From Apostichopus californicus (taxonomy: Eukaryota > Echinodermata > Holothuroidea > Aspidochirotida > Stichopodidae), in the NCBI GenBank assembly GCA_020650975.1, contig JAIPMN010017212.1, positions 1 through 30,002 of the forward strand: DNA of 30,002 nt, written 5' to 3'. Of this stretch, positions 1-10,023 are shown in pieces. The first letter of the stretch is position 1. Each line of letters opens with the position of its first letter. Below the pieces are notes generated by a model. That model did not search any database and had not been told where the DNA came from. It saw nothing but the letters and a program-made list of their open reading frames with translations. Both the position numbers and the translations under genes were made by a program.

Positions 1-737
1 TGATGTAATGCGTCTGTGACACGTGATTCAGATGATAACATTCACTATAGTTTCTCCTTGAACTTCTAATATCTCTGCCACATACTATCTGTTCGAAGTG
101 ACTGAACTTCTAATATCTCTGCCACATAATATCTGTTTGAAGTGACTGAACTTCTAATATCTCAGCCACATACTATATGTTAGAAGTTACTGAACTTCTA
201 ATATCTCTGCCACATAATAACTGTTTAAAGTGACTGAACTTCTAATGTCTCTGCCACATACTATCTGTTTGAAATGACTGAACTTCTAATATCTCAGCCA
301 CATACCATCTGTTTGAAATGACTGAACTTCTAATATCTCTGCCACATACTATCTGGTTAAAGTGACTGAACTTCTAATGTCTCTGCCACATACTATTTGT
401 TTGAAATGACAGAACTTCTCATATCTCTGCCACATGATATCTGTTTGAAGTGACTAAACTTCTAATATCTCTGCCACATACTATCTGTTTGAAGTGACTG
501 AACTTCTAATATCTCTGCCACATACTATCGATTTGAAGTGACTGAACTTCTAATATCTCTGCCACATACTATATGTTTAAAGTTACTGAACTTCTAATAT
601 CTCTGCCACATGCTATCTGTTTGAAGTGACTGAACTTCTAATATCTCTGCCACATACTATCTGTTTGAAGTGACTGAACTTCTAATATCTCTGCCACATA
701 CTATCTGTTTGAAGTGACTGACCTTCTAATATCTGCA

Positions 738-1140
738 ACATAATATCTGTTTGAAGTGACTGAACTTCTAATATCTCAGCCACATACTATCTGTTAGAAG
801 TGACTGAACTTTTAATATCTCTGCCACATAATATTTTTTTAAAGTGACTGAACTTCTAATGTCTCTGCCACATACTATTTGTTTGAAATGACAGAACTTC
901 TCATATCTCTGCCACATGCTATCTGTTTGAAGTGACTGAACTTCTAATATCTCAGCCACATACTATCTGTTTGAAGTGACTGAACTTATAATATCTCTGC
1001 CACATACTATCTGTTTGAAGTGACTGAACTTCTAATATCTCTGCCACATACTATCTGTTTGAAGTGACTGATCTTCTAATATCAACAACATACTATCTGT
1101 TTGAAGTGACTGAACTTATAATATCTCTGCCACATACTAT
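738..1140. repeat. Higher-order repeat copy 1 inside the 44-bp satellite
   Basis: A block of about 400 bp made of variant 44-mers (for example CTCAGCC, TAATATTTTTTTAAAG, CAACAACATAC) recurs essentially unchanged 656 bp further on. The shared variants in the same order show a recent duplication of a block of about 15 units rather than independent mutation. Confidence 0.85.
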
Positions 1141-1393
1141 CTGTTTGAAGTGACTGAACTTATAATATCTGCCACATACTATCTGTTTGAAGTGTATGAA
1201 CTTCTAATATCTCTGCCACATGGTATATGTTTGAATTGACTGAACTTCTAGTATCTCTGCCACATACAATATGTTTGAAGTGACTAAACTTCTTATATCT
1301 CTGCCACATACTATCTGTTTGAAGTGACTGAACTTCTAATATCTCTGCCACATACTATTTGTTTGAAGAGTCATAACTTCTAATATCTCTGCC

Positions 1394-1796
1394 ACATAAT
1401 ATCTGTTTGAAGTGACTGAACTTCTAATATCTCAGCCACATACTATCTGTTAGAAGTGACTGAACTTTTAATATCTCTGCCACATAATATTTTTTTAAAG
1501 TGACTGAACTTCTAATGTCTCTGCCACATACTATTTGTTTGAAATGACAGAACTTCTCATATCTCTGCCACATGCTATCTGTTTGAAGTGACTGAACTTC
1601 TAATATCTCAGCCACATACTATCTGTTTGAAGTGACTGAACTTATAATATCTCTGCCACATACTATCTGTTTGAAGTGACTGAACTTCTAATATCTCTGC
1701 CACATACTATCTGTTTGAAGTGACTGATCTTCTAATATCAACAACATACTATCTGTTTGAAGTGACTGAACTTATAATATCTCTGCCACATACTAT
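1394..1796. repeat. Higher-order repeat copy 2 inside the 44-bp satellite
   Basis: Second copy of the variant block at 738-1140, offset by 656 bp. It stays the same until about 1797, where one copy reads ACTATCTG and the other ACTATTTG. Confidence 0.85.
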
Positions 1797-2248
1797 TTGT
1801 TTGAAATGACAGAACTTCTCATATCTCTGCCACATGCTATCTGTTTGAAGTGACTAAACTTCTCATATCTCTGCCACATAATATATGTTTGAAGTTACTG
1901 AACCATCTAATATCTCTACCACATACTATATGTTTGAAGTGACTAGGTAAGGTGGCTACTGCGCTGGACTCACATATATGTTTTGATTGAACCCAACTGT
2001 TGCAAACTGTTTTATTTTACGTGAACTTGTGAGTTTGGTAACCTGTTGCATTGTGTCACTGAAGTCGCTTCATTCAATACTTTTTAAATATTTATTGATG
2101 TTACATATATGGATCTTGCAATGCAAAAACATCAAATTTAAAAGCTATTTTTAGCATACCTAATGCAGTCTAAAGCTTTCCCAACAAACACAATAAAACA
2201 TCTCACTTTACAAGAAACCTTGGTCATGTAACTGCTACGTTTACTTAC

Positions 2249-2320
2249 ATTTCCGTGAGTTTCACCGAATCGTGGAAAATACTTGGACATACATCTTTGA
2301 TATTATTCCCCAAAAGAATT
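2249..2320 (-). CDS. Leucine-rich repeat exon (72 nt), LRR receptor-like gene
   Basis: The exon is flanked by acceptor TCTTACAG and donor GTAAGTAAAC. It is 72 nt: one base completing a codon, 23 codons, then two bases. The product ILLGNNIKDVCPSIFHD...KLTE fits the 24-residue LRR pattern (LxxNxIxxxPxxxFxxxxxL). It follows the exon at 2731 in frame (TT + A = Leu). It is the most 3' exon of this gene visible; the strong donor means more exons lie to the left, beyond the satellite. A Cys stands near the middle of the repeat, as in the 2731 exon. The family is inferred from motif and exon pattern; the exact orthologue is unknown. Confidence 0.83.
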
Positions 2321-2730
2321 CTGTAAGATCATAAGAGCTAGTAAGGACAATTGCTGCAAATTTTAGATATTTATTTTATAAATCAAATGTATAAAGAGTC
2401 GAATCAAAAGCATCTCTAAGTATTTTTTTGTTTTTCATTTTGGGGATTGGTGTGATTTTCCACAAGATGCGTTGCCCTTTAAATGACTTAACAGTGTAAA
2501 TAAAACATAAAAGTCATAATAATACCAAGTCAGGGTAAACGGTTGTTCAGTAGCGGGAAATTGTCAATTCGCAATAACACTCAGTTTCTGTGTAACACCA
2601 CGCAAAACTTTAGTCGCATACACTGTGAAAATCGGGACATATTTGTTTGTTTGTTGTTATTGATTTAAATGTTCTTTAATGATATAAATTATTGTCGTAA
2701 CGATTTAGCAGTGTAACTTAATTCACTTAC
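2321..2730 (-). other. Intron between two LRR exons
   Basis: 410 bp, with donor GTAAGTGAAT after the 2731 exon and acceptor TCTTACAG before the 2249 exon. It is AT-rich with no repeats or open frames of note. Confidence 0.7.
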
Positions 2731-2802
2731 AAGTTGCCAAGGTTTGTCAAGCCGGTGAACATATTGCAGGGCACATCTGTCAAATCATTTTTGAACAACT
2801 CT
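2731..2802 (-). CDS. Leucine-rich repeat exon (72 nt), LRR receptor-like gene
   Basis: Acceptor TTTCTATTTTAG and donor GTAAGTGAAT bound a 72-nt exon with the same 1 + 23 codons + 2 phase as its neighbours. The translation ELFKNDLTDVPCNMFTGLTNL is a clear LRR: Asn at the conserved ladder position, the xxVPxxxFxGLxxL half, and 24 residues in total. It joins in frame to the exon at 3315 (AT + A = Ile) and to that at 2249. It is more diverged from the duplicated pair at 3315/4272 than they are from each other, so it is an older member of the array. Confidence 0.86.
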
Positions 2803-2952
2803 CTAAAATAGAAATTAAAAAAAAAATGAAAAGATTGATAACAATGTTCGATGTAGAAGATTAAATTCCATGTCAAATATTTAAAGTCGGAAACACATCG
2901 ATTGGTGTAATAGAAAAAATGTCGGAAACTCGATTTTAGTACATTTTCGAAG

Positions 2953-3849
2953 ATGATAATTAGGTGTTAACTACAAAATTCCATTACTTTTTAATCGCAC
3001 GTAGGTTCAATATTCTGTCGGAAAATATGATTATAGGAAACATGTTGTCAAAACGACATGTTGTCAAAACGACATTTCTAAGTGAGAAATGGATGGATGA
3101 TTATTATATTCATTCCTACTTATTTTATCTGATCGGGAGGGGGAGGGGGTGGAGATGATTGACGATCAAAATGGAACACTATTTTTTTCATCTTTGTTGC
3201 ATAACGCATAATATTACACCTGAAGCATTCAAGTCACTCACTTTGACTATTCCCACAACTAATCAAACATAGGACTAACAAATTAAATTGATAAAAAAAT
3301 TCAGTTTTGTTTACATTGTTTCAAGCTTTTGTAACCCTTGGAACAGGTTGTTTGGAAGGTTGCGAATTTTGTTGCCTGAAAGTTGTCTGTAAAACAAGCG
3401 GAAAATACAATTGTATATAATACATAACACAACAACATATACCACACTGGTTATCATATGTTTGTTTGTAAGTTGAAATAGGAAAACAGTGTTGTAGTAC
3501 TCGAGGGCTTTTTGAAAGTACTCGGGGCTTGTACACAAGGAAGACTACTCTGTCTCAGAACTCGATTTAAAGTAAGCCAGACTAGCGCAAAAAGAAACGT
3601 CCAATGCCGGTACTCTGACCTAGTTTCGAATGAGGTGCAACAGAAGTGTTAGACACCACTATCGATCCCAGAAAATACGCACATAGTTTGCTACCTTTGG
3701 TAATTAGACACTAGGGTACAGTCAGTATATAGAGCTGCGGACAATACCCACAGCACAGTGTACACACGATACAGCGATGGACATCTTAGGTCCAGCTAGA
3801 GATAAAAAGGTATCACGTTTTATTACTGTCTGCATTTTGTAGCGACAAG
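2953..3849. repeat. Tandem duplication, copy 1 (about 900 bp), carrying an LRR exon
   Basis: Matches 3910-4812 over its whole length at a spacing of 957 bp, with mostly single-base differences and a few small indels. About 60 bp of unshared sequence separates the copies. Each contains one complete 72-nt LRR exon with its splice sites. Copy 1 starts near GTGTTAACTACAAAATTCC and ends at TTTTGTAGCGACAAGC. No transposon ends or inverted termini are visible. The spacing is far too short for the internal part of an LTR element, so this is a plain segmental duplication of host DNA. Confidence 0.93.
3315..3386 (-). CDS. Leucine-rich repeat exon (72 nt), duplicated copy 1
   Basis: Acceptor TTGTTTTACAG and donor GTAAAC flank exactly 72 nt. 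The product QLSGNKIRNLPNNLFQGLQ followed by KLET is a textbook 24-residue LRR. It differs from the copy at 4272 by one base, which turns Leu into Gln in the first full codon. Both splice sites look functional. Phase 1 + 23 codons + 2 means it can follow the 4272 exon and precede the 2731 exon in frame, adding one LRR without disturbing the protein. Confidence 0.88.
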
Positions 3850-3909
3850 CTGTCAAGCATTCCAGCCTTGAAAATCATTATTACAACGTTCCTTGAAATA
3901 AATGTAGAA

Positions 3910-4812
3910 TAGATAATTTGGTGTTAACTACAAAATTCCATTATTTTTTAATCGCACGTAGGTTCAATATTCTGTCGGAAAATATTATTATAGGAAACAT
4001 GTTGTCAAAACGACATGTTGTCAAAACGGCATTTCTAAGTGAGAAATGGATGGATGATTATTATACCCATTCCTACTTATTTTATCTGATCGGGAGGGGG
4101 AGGGGATGGAGATGATTGACGATCAAAATGGAACACTATTTATTTTCATCTTTGTTGCATAACGCATAATATTACACCTGAAGCATTCAAATCACTCACG
4201 TTGACGTTCCCACAACTAATTAAGCATAGGACTAACAAATTAAATTGTTTAAAAATTCAGTTTTTTTTTACATTGTTTCAAGCTTTTGTAACCCTTGGAA
4301 CAGGTTGTTTGGAAGGTTGCGAATTTTGTTGCCTGAAAGTAGTCTGTAAAACAAGCGGAAAATACAATTGTAAAGAATACATCACACAACAACATATACC
4401 ACACTGGTTATCATATGTTTGTTTGTAAGTTGAAATAGGAAAACAGTGTTGTAGTACTCGAGAGCTTTTTGAAAGTACTCGGTGCTTGCACATGAAGAAG
4501 ACTACTCTGTCTCAGAACTCGTACTTGTACTCGATTTAAAGTAAGGCAGAATAACGCAAAAAGAAACGTCCAATGCCGGTAATCTGACCTAGTTTCGAAT
4601 GAGGTGCAACAGAAGTGTTAGACACCACCATCGATCCCAGAAAATACGCACACAGTTTGCTACCTTCGGTAATTAGACACTAGGGTACAGTCAGTATATA
4701 GAGCTGCGGACAATACCCACAGCACAGTGTACAAACGATACATCGATGGACATCCTACTTCCAGCTAAAGATAACAAGGTATCACGTTTCATTACTGTCT
4801 GCATTTTGTAGC
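3910..4812. repeat. Tandem duplication, copy 2 (about 900 bp), carrying an LRR exon
   Basis: Second copy of the block at 2953-3849. The homology ends in the same sequence, TTTTGTAGCGACAAGC, after which the flanks differ (TGTCAAGC against AGAAAACT). The differences are scattered over exon-flanking intron, while the exon itself has one change. Confidence 0.93.
4272..4343 (-). CDS. Leucine-rich repeat exon (72 nt), duplicated copy 2
   Basis: Acceptor TTGTTTTACAG; the donor is GTAAAAAAA, weaker than GTAAAC in the sister copy. The 72-nt exon encodes LLSGNKIRNLPNNLFQGLQ then KLET, again one LRR of 24 residues. It is the most 5' LRR exon I can recognise. It begins with one base completing a codon, so an upstream exon ending with two bases must exist; I do not find it between here and EPS8 at 9095. 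The EPS8 exon at 9095 ends with one base and could not join it in frame. Confidence 0.86.
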
Positions 4813-5909
4813 GACAAGCAGAAAACTTCACTTGCAAGCAACGGAAAGTTAACTTTTTCAGAGCGCGGTACGCGGTTTGGGGCGAGTCTTCAATGCCTTT
4901 AATAGGATATTTTCATTTCCAAAGTTTTTTGATACAAAATATATTCCTTTTAAATTCCCAGCTAACTTCAAGAAAAAGCAGGAGAAATAACAATCATTTA
5001 GATGCAATCAACACAGATTTTCAGTAATTCTTTTTGTTTCTTTCATTTTCAAATCTTATCTAGGTCTTCACCATGAAAATATATTTATATTTTTGGATTA
5101 ATAACTGATCCAAAATCAAAGTTTCATGAAATGTTGGAACTTTCTTCACATTAATTATTTTCTCAGTCCCTTTTCTGCATAAGGACTTTTTACATTACCA
5201 AAGTAAATTTTGAGCAAACACAGTTGTAATTCACGATAAATATTAAGCAAAATTCTCATATTTCGTAGCAAACTACGACATCAAGATGTAGCATTTTAAT
5301 AGCATAATCTTGTGTAATGTGAAGCTACTTCTGTAATCAAACATTTCTGCCACTGGCCAAACTGCCACTGGCCAAACTGCCACTGGCCAAACATTTTGAT
5401 TATACTCTTACAAATACTTTTTATTTTGAGCTTGCGGCTTTAAAAGGTTCAGAAGAAACACCAATGAGATCCATATAACAGAAGCTGGATAAATATATAG
5501 CGCCCCCATGTACCAATCATGTCACACCAGTAAACACTGGTTTCTGATTAATTTTCTTCTTTTTTTGAAATTATGTTTTACCTCGAGGGATTTGTACTTT
5601 TGCTGAAAAAGATTAAGAAGAAAAAGAGACAACTCTGTTTAGAAGAATCTTGCAAAAAGTAAAGAAAAACTAAAATTTTGCTACCAGTTAAAACTTAAAA
5701 TCCGAGGGATTTAGTCAGGGGCAGATTTGGGCATAAAGTAATCTACCGACTCAGCGATCAAACCTGTTGCGATGGGGCCTTGAAACCACGGACCCATTTG
5801 ACGCATCTTTGGCAACCAAGAGGAAACGATCTTTTACCATCGCCACCTCGATCTGGTAGTGACTCATCAGACCCCCAGTGGATCACACCCCCCCCCACAC
5901 CCCCCTGCC
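4813..5909. other. Non-coding stretch between LRR exon and LINE fragment
   Basis: AT-rich sequence with no convincing exon on either strand. The only structure is the 15-bp triple repeat at 5347-5391 and a C-rich run at 5888-5905. It could be intron of the LRR gene or intergenic DNA. Confidence 0.6.
5347..5391. repeat. Three perfect 15-bp repeats with a TGGCCA core
   Basis: CTGCCACTGGCCAAA occurs three times head to tail with no mismatch. Each unit holds the palindrome TGGCCA (half-site TGGC/GCCA, like an NF-I site). It lies in an otherwise AT-rich stretch. Confidence 0.95.
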
Positions 5910-6314
5910 ACCTTATTAGATACCGCTTAACTTTAATATTTTATGAAAAGTATTACTTAAGAGATCTTATTGTTAATTCTACTCTTTCCACTGCTACTCT
6001 CTTTGTTCCTAAGACGTTGACTGTGTATGGGGATCGGTCTTTTGCCAAAGGTGGACCTAAAGTGTGGAATGCTCTTCCTTTCGAACTTTGCAGTATTCTT
6101 TCTATCAACCTCTTTAAGAAAACTTCTCAAACATTATCTTTTTGTTAATCATGATACTTATTTCCATAAGTTAAATGCTAAGTAATGTTATTTTGTAATT
6201 GTTAAATTTCTCCAGCTTTGTTATTTTTGTTTCAGCACGACCGTGCAAATCTTGTGTTGCAAAGTAGTGGTTTTGCATAAACCTTTCATGCATTCATTCA
6301 TTCATTCATTCATT
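5910..6314 (+). mobile_element. 5'-truncated CR1-like LINE, 3' end with (CATT)6 tail
   Basis: A plus-strand reading frame ending at 6148 carries the typical C-terminus of a LINE reverse-transcriptase protein: YYLRDLIVNS, then LFVPKT, YGDRSFAKGGPKVWNALP and NLFKKTSQTLSF. The 'YGDRxFxxxxPKxWNxLP ... FKKxxxTxxF' block is known from CR1/L2-like non-LTR elements. After the stop comes a ~140-bp 3' UTR with CAGCACGACCGTGCA, then six exact CATT units (6291-6314), the simple-repeat 3' end such LINEs use instead of poly(A). The rest of the element is missing, a usual 5' truncation. A transcript frame extends back to 5780, but I do not recognise that part. Confidence 0.82.
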
Positions 6315-7429
6315 ATGGAAGGAGATATTAGTATAAATAATCATAAATTATCAAGTTTTAACCAAAATTGGAGAGAGATATGTCAGTGACTTCTTAGCTG
6401 TCTTCTCTCTAAGAAGGCTCATCGGTACTGACCGGAAAAATGCTAAAAGTACCAGGGATAAACAGTCACCGATATTCAAACAATTCTGGTGAAGTACCTC
6501 GCTGTGAGTATCTTCTATTTCACGAAGACATAAAAATTTCTGATTGTATCAATCCTCAAAATGTGTGAATCATTTGGAGAAATGTGAAACCTCTCCCCAA
6601 ACCTCCAGAAATTGCGTTAGTTTTATCTGCTAAAACCGATAAATGGTCGTAACACATCTGGTTACTACATCTACTAGACACACAATACTGATACCATCGT
6701 ACCTTTGGTGAGCATTGCAGAAATAACTGATTTAAGGTTGAAGATAAAATATTGGAAACTTTACAGGTTTAATAACTATTCCAAACGTTTGATTGTCCTT
6801 TATCGACTAAATCATCTTACTTTGTGAACAAATAAGTGAATATAAAAAAAGAAGGAAAAAACCCAACAGAAATTGGTCAAATTTTTGCAGCACACAGGAG
6901 TATCTCCTATCAACAAGGTTAGGTGGAAACATACTTCATACAAGCTAACTACGAAAAATTTACCAAACTTCTGACATTTACAATATAAAACCGATTTGGC
7001 AACGAGCATGACCTCCTTTGATCATCCCATATTCTCGAAGAAAATTGGAAATATTCCATAAAATATATATATATGTTAACATGACCAAGTGATGAATTAA
7101 TGTGATGTTATTAAGTAACATACATATGTGTAAGTAATAGACAATAGTAGAGAATGTAAGATATGACTCATAATTGACAAATAATGACTACTGTTTCAGA
7201 AATATATATCTGACGATGGATGGAAATATGGCTACGTTACTTTATGTTGATTTCGAGATGTTAGTGGGAAATATTTGTTAAACAATATGTTAATCATGCT
7301 AAAAACAAAGGAAAACACAGAAAAAATTGATTACGATAAAAAAAAAGATATGAATGCAATCCAATACCGCCTAGTTTCACTGTCAAAATGTATAAAGCAA
7401 ATCAGAATAAAAGATGCGTTTAAGAAACT
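6315..7429. other. Non-coding stretch, no recognised feature
   Basis: AT-rich sequence. Short open frames occur on both strands but match no family I know and have no convincing splice sites. I looked for the EPS8 C-terminal exons here and saw none. Confidence 0.55.
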
Positions 7430-7565
7430 AGCGTCTCGCAGAATTTGTTTAAAGTATGGAATTTGCAAAAGAATTTGTTTCTGTACTCCCCCAACACTGG
7501 TAATATCAAATTTTACATACATAAATTAAGCTAGATCAGACTAGTTACAAAGGTCGCTCCGAGAA
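7430..7565. repeat. Diverged direct repeat, copy 1
   Basis: Shares with 7757-7890 an ordered set of blocks: the CAGAA start, TTTGCAAAA, TTTCTGT, TAATATCA, ACATACAT, then GCTAGATC and AGTTACAAAGGT ending in CTCCGAG. Divergence is substantial, so this is an old duplication or two copies of an unnamed dispersed repeat. Confidence 0.75.
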
Positions 7566-7667
7566 AGGATGTGTCGATGAAACAGTAAGGTTAAAACCGG
7601 ACTCGGTTTATAGGACCACAGATTCATATACTTTATATGTTTGCTTTATATGACTTATGACCTAAAA

Positions 7668-7756
7668 AAAATATATATATATATATAAAATAAAAAAAAA
7701 TTAAAAATTAAAAAATTAAAATAATAAAAAAATTACCTAAAAAAATTAATTAAATG
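7668..7756. repeat. AT-rich simple repeat
   Basis: (AT)n followed by A-rich sequence with TTAAAAA spacers. It separates the two copies of the direct repeat at 7430 and 7757. Confidence 0.9.
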
Positions 7757-7890
7757 CTAGTGCCTTGCAGAACTCATGCAAAATATAAGGTTTGCAAAAA
7801 ATTTTTTCTGTGCTACCCATCACTTGTAATATCACCTTTTATATACATACATCCTGCTAGATCGGACAAGTTACAAAGGTTACTCCGAGT
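7757..7890. repeat. Diverged direct repeat, copy 2
   Basis: Second copy of the 7430-7565 block, including GCTAGATCGGACAAGTTACA and ACTCCGAG. Confidence 0.75.
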
Positions 7891-8338
7891 AAAAAAAAAA
7901 TTCTCAAAATCAGAGATGATTATTCAAGACTCTTTTTTTCTTTCTTTGTGAGAAATATTTACTTTGAATCAATACATCGGACGGCCAAGACAAGCAATCA
8001 AACAACTTCAAAAATATTCCCAAATTCACTTTTTTACAGGAAAACCAGAGATTACAAAACGAGGTTAGTAAAGTCGGATTGATCGAGGAGCAGTGAAGAG
8101 ACGGGATGGTCGATTAACGAGTGATCAAAGAGAGATGCTAAAAACAATGGAAGTATGGTTAATTACTCAACAAACCAAACCAATCTGAAATGACAAAATG
8201 GTTTCTACCTTGGTTGTCATCGCTAGCTTCGGCACTCTCTTCTTGTTCTCTAGCTATGGCGGTAAAGTCGGACAGAAAATATCCTCAAATATGGTCGCAT
8301 TGACTATAGGACAGCACCCAAATGCCGTAGTACAAATG

Positions 8339-8515
8339 AACTTTCTGTTCCCACACATGGCCCCCCAACTGCTTCCCACCCCACACCCCCCTCCCTCTTC
8401 CCCCCCCCCCCCCTCACCATCAACTACCACAATCCTTGAAACCTTTTCTGGCAAAACTTGCAAAGAATAAAGTCAACTTAAAGGGGATAACAATAACTAG
8501 TGATTCAACGGAAAT
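8339..8515. repeat. Diverged direct repeat with poly(C), copy 1
   Basis: TCTGTTCCCACACATGGCCC, a long C-rich run with 14 consecutive C, CTCACCATCA, CTTGAAACCTTTTCTGGCAA and AATAAAGTCAACTTAAAGGG recur in the same order at 8777-8915. The copies are about 430 bp apart. AATAAA occurs in both, but no transcript end can be argued from this. Confidence 0.88.
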
Positions 8516-8776
8516 AACTCGTAAAACGAAACCACCTTGATTCAACTGATCGGCTCAAAAGTCTAAATAGAAATTATTATATTGTTTGTTTCTCCTTACT
8601 TTCCTCTGTGCATGGAAGTTTGGTGATTTTAAACTTTTACTTAAAACCTTTAAGCTCATATTTCAAGCCTAACCTAAGTCGTCACACACTAAATTTGAAT
8701 GGCAACAAACATTGGTAAGTGTGTCACTGCCAAGGTTAGCACAGTACCTCTGTACTTCTGTTCTCATTTTTGCCCC

Positions 8777-8980
8777 TTTCTGTTCCCAAACATGGCCCCA
8801 CCCAACCACTCCCCCCCCCCCTCCTCACCATCAGCTACCACAACCCTTGAAACCTTTTCTGGCAAGAATTGCAAAGAATAAAGTCAACTTAAAGGGATAA
8901 AAAAGACTAGAGATTCACAGTACCTCTGTACCACAGTACCTCTCTTCTCATTTTTGCCCCTTTTTTTTGGGCCATTTATT
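8777..8980. repeat. Diverged direct repeat with poly(C), copy 2
   Basis: Second copy of the 8339-8515 block. The preceding motif 'CAGTACCTCTGTAC...TTCTCATTTTTGCCCC' is itself repeated at 8739-8777 and 8918-8960, so the region contains nested short duplications. Confidence 0.85.
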
Positions 8981-9094
8981 TACATAGCTTGGAATCGAGG
9001 TAACAACTCACTTTAATCACACGTAGATGAAATACTTTAACTGGCTGCTACACATCCAGAGCGCTAGATAGAAATGCCAAAAATCAATACTTAC

Positions 9095-9230
9095 TTTGAG
9101 GCGACTGATGGCTCTTCTTCGGAATCCTCAGCTTGATCGCAGCGGGAACGGCTGTAGGTGGTGGTGGGGGTGGGGGAGGGGGTGGGGGAGGAGGGGCTGG
9201 CGGTGCCTGTGGAGGAGGTGGAGCAAACTC
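9095..9230 (-). CDS. EPS8: EPS8 exon: polyproline tract after the SH3 domain
   Basis: 136 nt between acceptor TTTCCCACAG and donor GTAAGTATTG. It translates to EFAPPPPQAPPA, then 13 consecutive prolines, then TAVPAAIKLRIPKKSHQSPQ, and ends with one base of a split codon. Vertebrate EPS8 also has a long proline-rich stretch between the SH3 and the C-terminal actin-binding region; such tracts bind SH3 domains and profilin. Proline codons are mixed (CCA/CCC/CCT), so the run is not one pure trinucleotide repeat, though the antisense looks G-rich. The basic tail (KLRIPKK) follows. The intact donor shows that more exons should follow at lower coordinates. Confidence 0.87.
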
Positions 9231-10023
9231 CTGTGGGAAAGCAAAATCGATGGTATTTTACTTAGACCACAAAACGGTTATACTTAATAATAAATGTGAT
9301 GAAATAATGCATTATTTGACTACTGAGGCAATTTACTGACTCAAAACAATGAAACAAGTGTTGTGTATTATTTTGTATCAAATTACCATCCACAACGCTC
9401 AACGTCAACCTCTTCAGTTTTTTCTTTCTTCCAACTGCAATGCTTTCATACTAATCATGACAAAATTCACTGCATAAACATAATTATTACATATCGGCGC
9501 AAGAGACAGGTTTCTGCAGGATTTTTAGCCTTAATATGTTAAAACCTGCCTTTTGAAATGGCATGTAAAATTTTGAATAATTTTCATCACACCATATTTG
9601 TCATGAATGTGAACAACATTGTGTCAAACCATAATGTCATTTATGTGAACAACATGCTTTTCAAATTAACTTTATGTTTATTTTTAATTTAATTTGATTA
9701 GTAAAATTTATAAACTAAATGAATAACAGAGAACTGAATGGAAAATTGCAAACAAAATGTGAAGCAAAAAGTAAAGACTTTTTTGGCTAGAACAGGATTT
9801 GGCGCCCTCTCATTTAAATATATTATATAGGGATTGTTAACAACTAAGGCCTGGATAGCTCATTTATTGCAACAAAGGACTTGTAACCAAATGATCGATG
9901 GTCTCCATTCTGTTTATAGCAAATATTGACTTTGCTTCAAATGGAAGAATTTAAAGTATGTGAAGAATATATGGGTAGGGGTGGGGGACAGGGTGAATGA
10001 GTGGGGGGGGGTTATATACTTAC
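9231..10023 (-). other. EPS8 intron between SH3-end exon and polyproline exon
   Basis: 793 bp, donor GTAAGTATAT, acceptor TTTCCCACAG. A G-rich run (C-rich in the transcript) sits at 9974-10010, right after the donor. Otherwise AT-rich with no repeats of note. Confidence 0.8.

Larger units (their letters stand above)
1..1945. repeat. 44-bp tandem satellite array, about 43 copies
   Basis: The unit is 44 bp and reads on the plus strand as GAACTTCTAATATCTCTGCC followed by ACATACTATCTGTTTGAAGTGACT. It repeats with scattered substitutions and small indels from the window edge to about 1945, where it stops abruptly inside GTGACTAGGTAAGG. The array probably continues to the left of the window. Because 44 is not a multiple of 3, minus-strand open frames of about 60 codons arise by chance, and the consensus has a stop (AGA TAG) in one of the three phases. 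I see no gene here. It lies either in an intron of the LRR gene or beyond its end. Confidence 0.97.

Noticed and set aside
768-1615. Identical 63-residue minus-strand frames at 768-959 and 1424-1615
   Set aside because: They are reading frames through the 44-bp satellite; the unit is not a multiple of three and the identity comes from the higher-order repeat.
2953-4812. Pair of LTRs
   Set aside because: The ~900-bp direct repeats are separated by only about 60 bp, contain host LRR exons with splice sites, and have no primer-binding or polypurine site between them.
8200-8250. Minus-strand EPS8 exon candidate (KKRVPKLAMTTK before GTAGAA)
   Set aside because: Phase fits the 9095 exon, but there is no similarity to the EPS8 C-terminus and the splice sites are weak.
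8198-8470. Plus-strand frame of 90 codons with a hydrophobic, signal-like start (MVSTLVVIASFGTLFLF)
   Set aside because: The rest of the frame runs through the poly(C) repeat and the frame has no known domain; the start could be chance.
9096-9339. Plus-strand glycine-rich and tryptophan/arginine-rich frames
   Set aside because: They are the antisense of the EPS8 polyproline exon.
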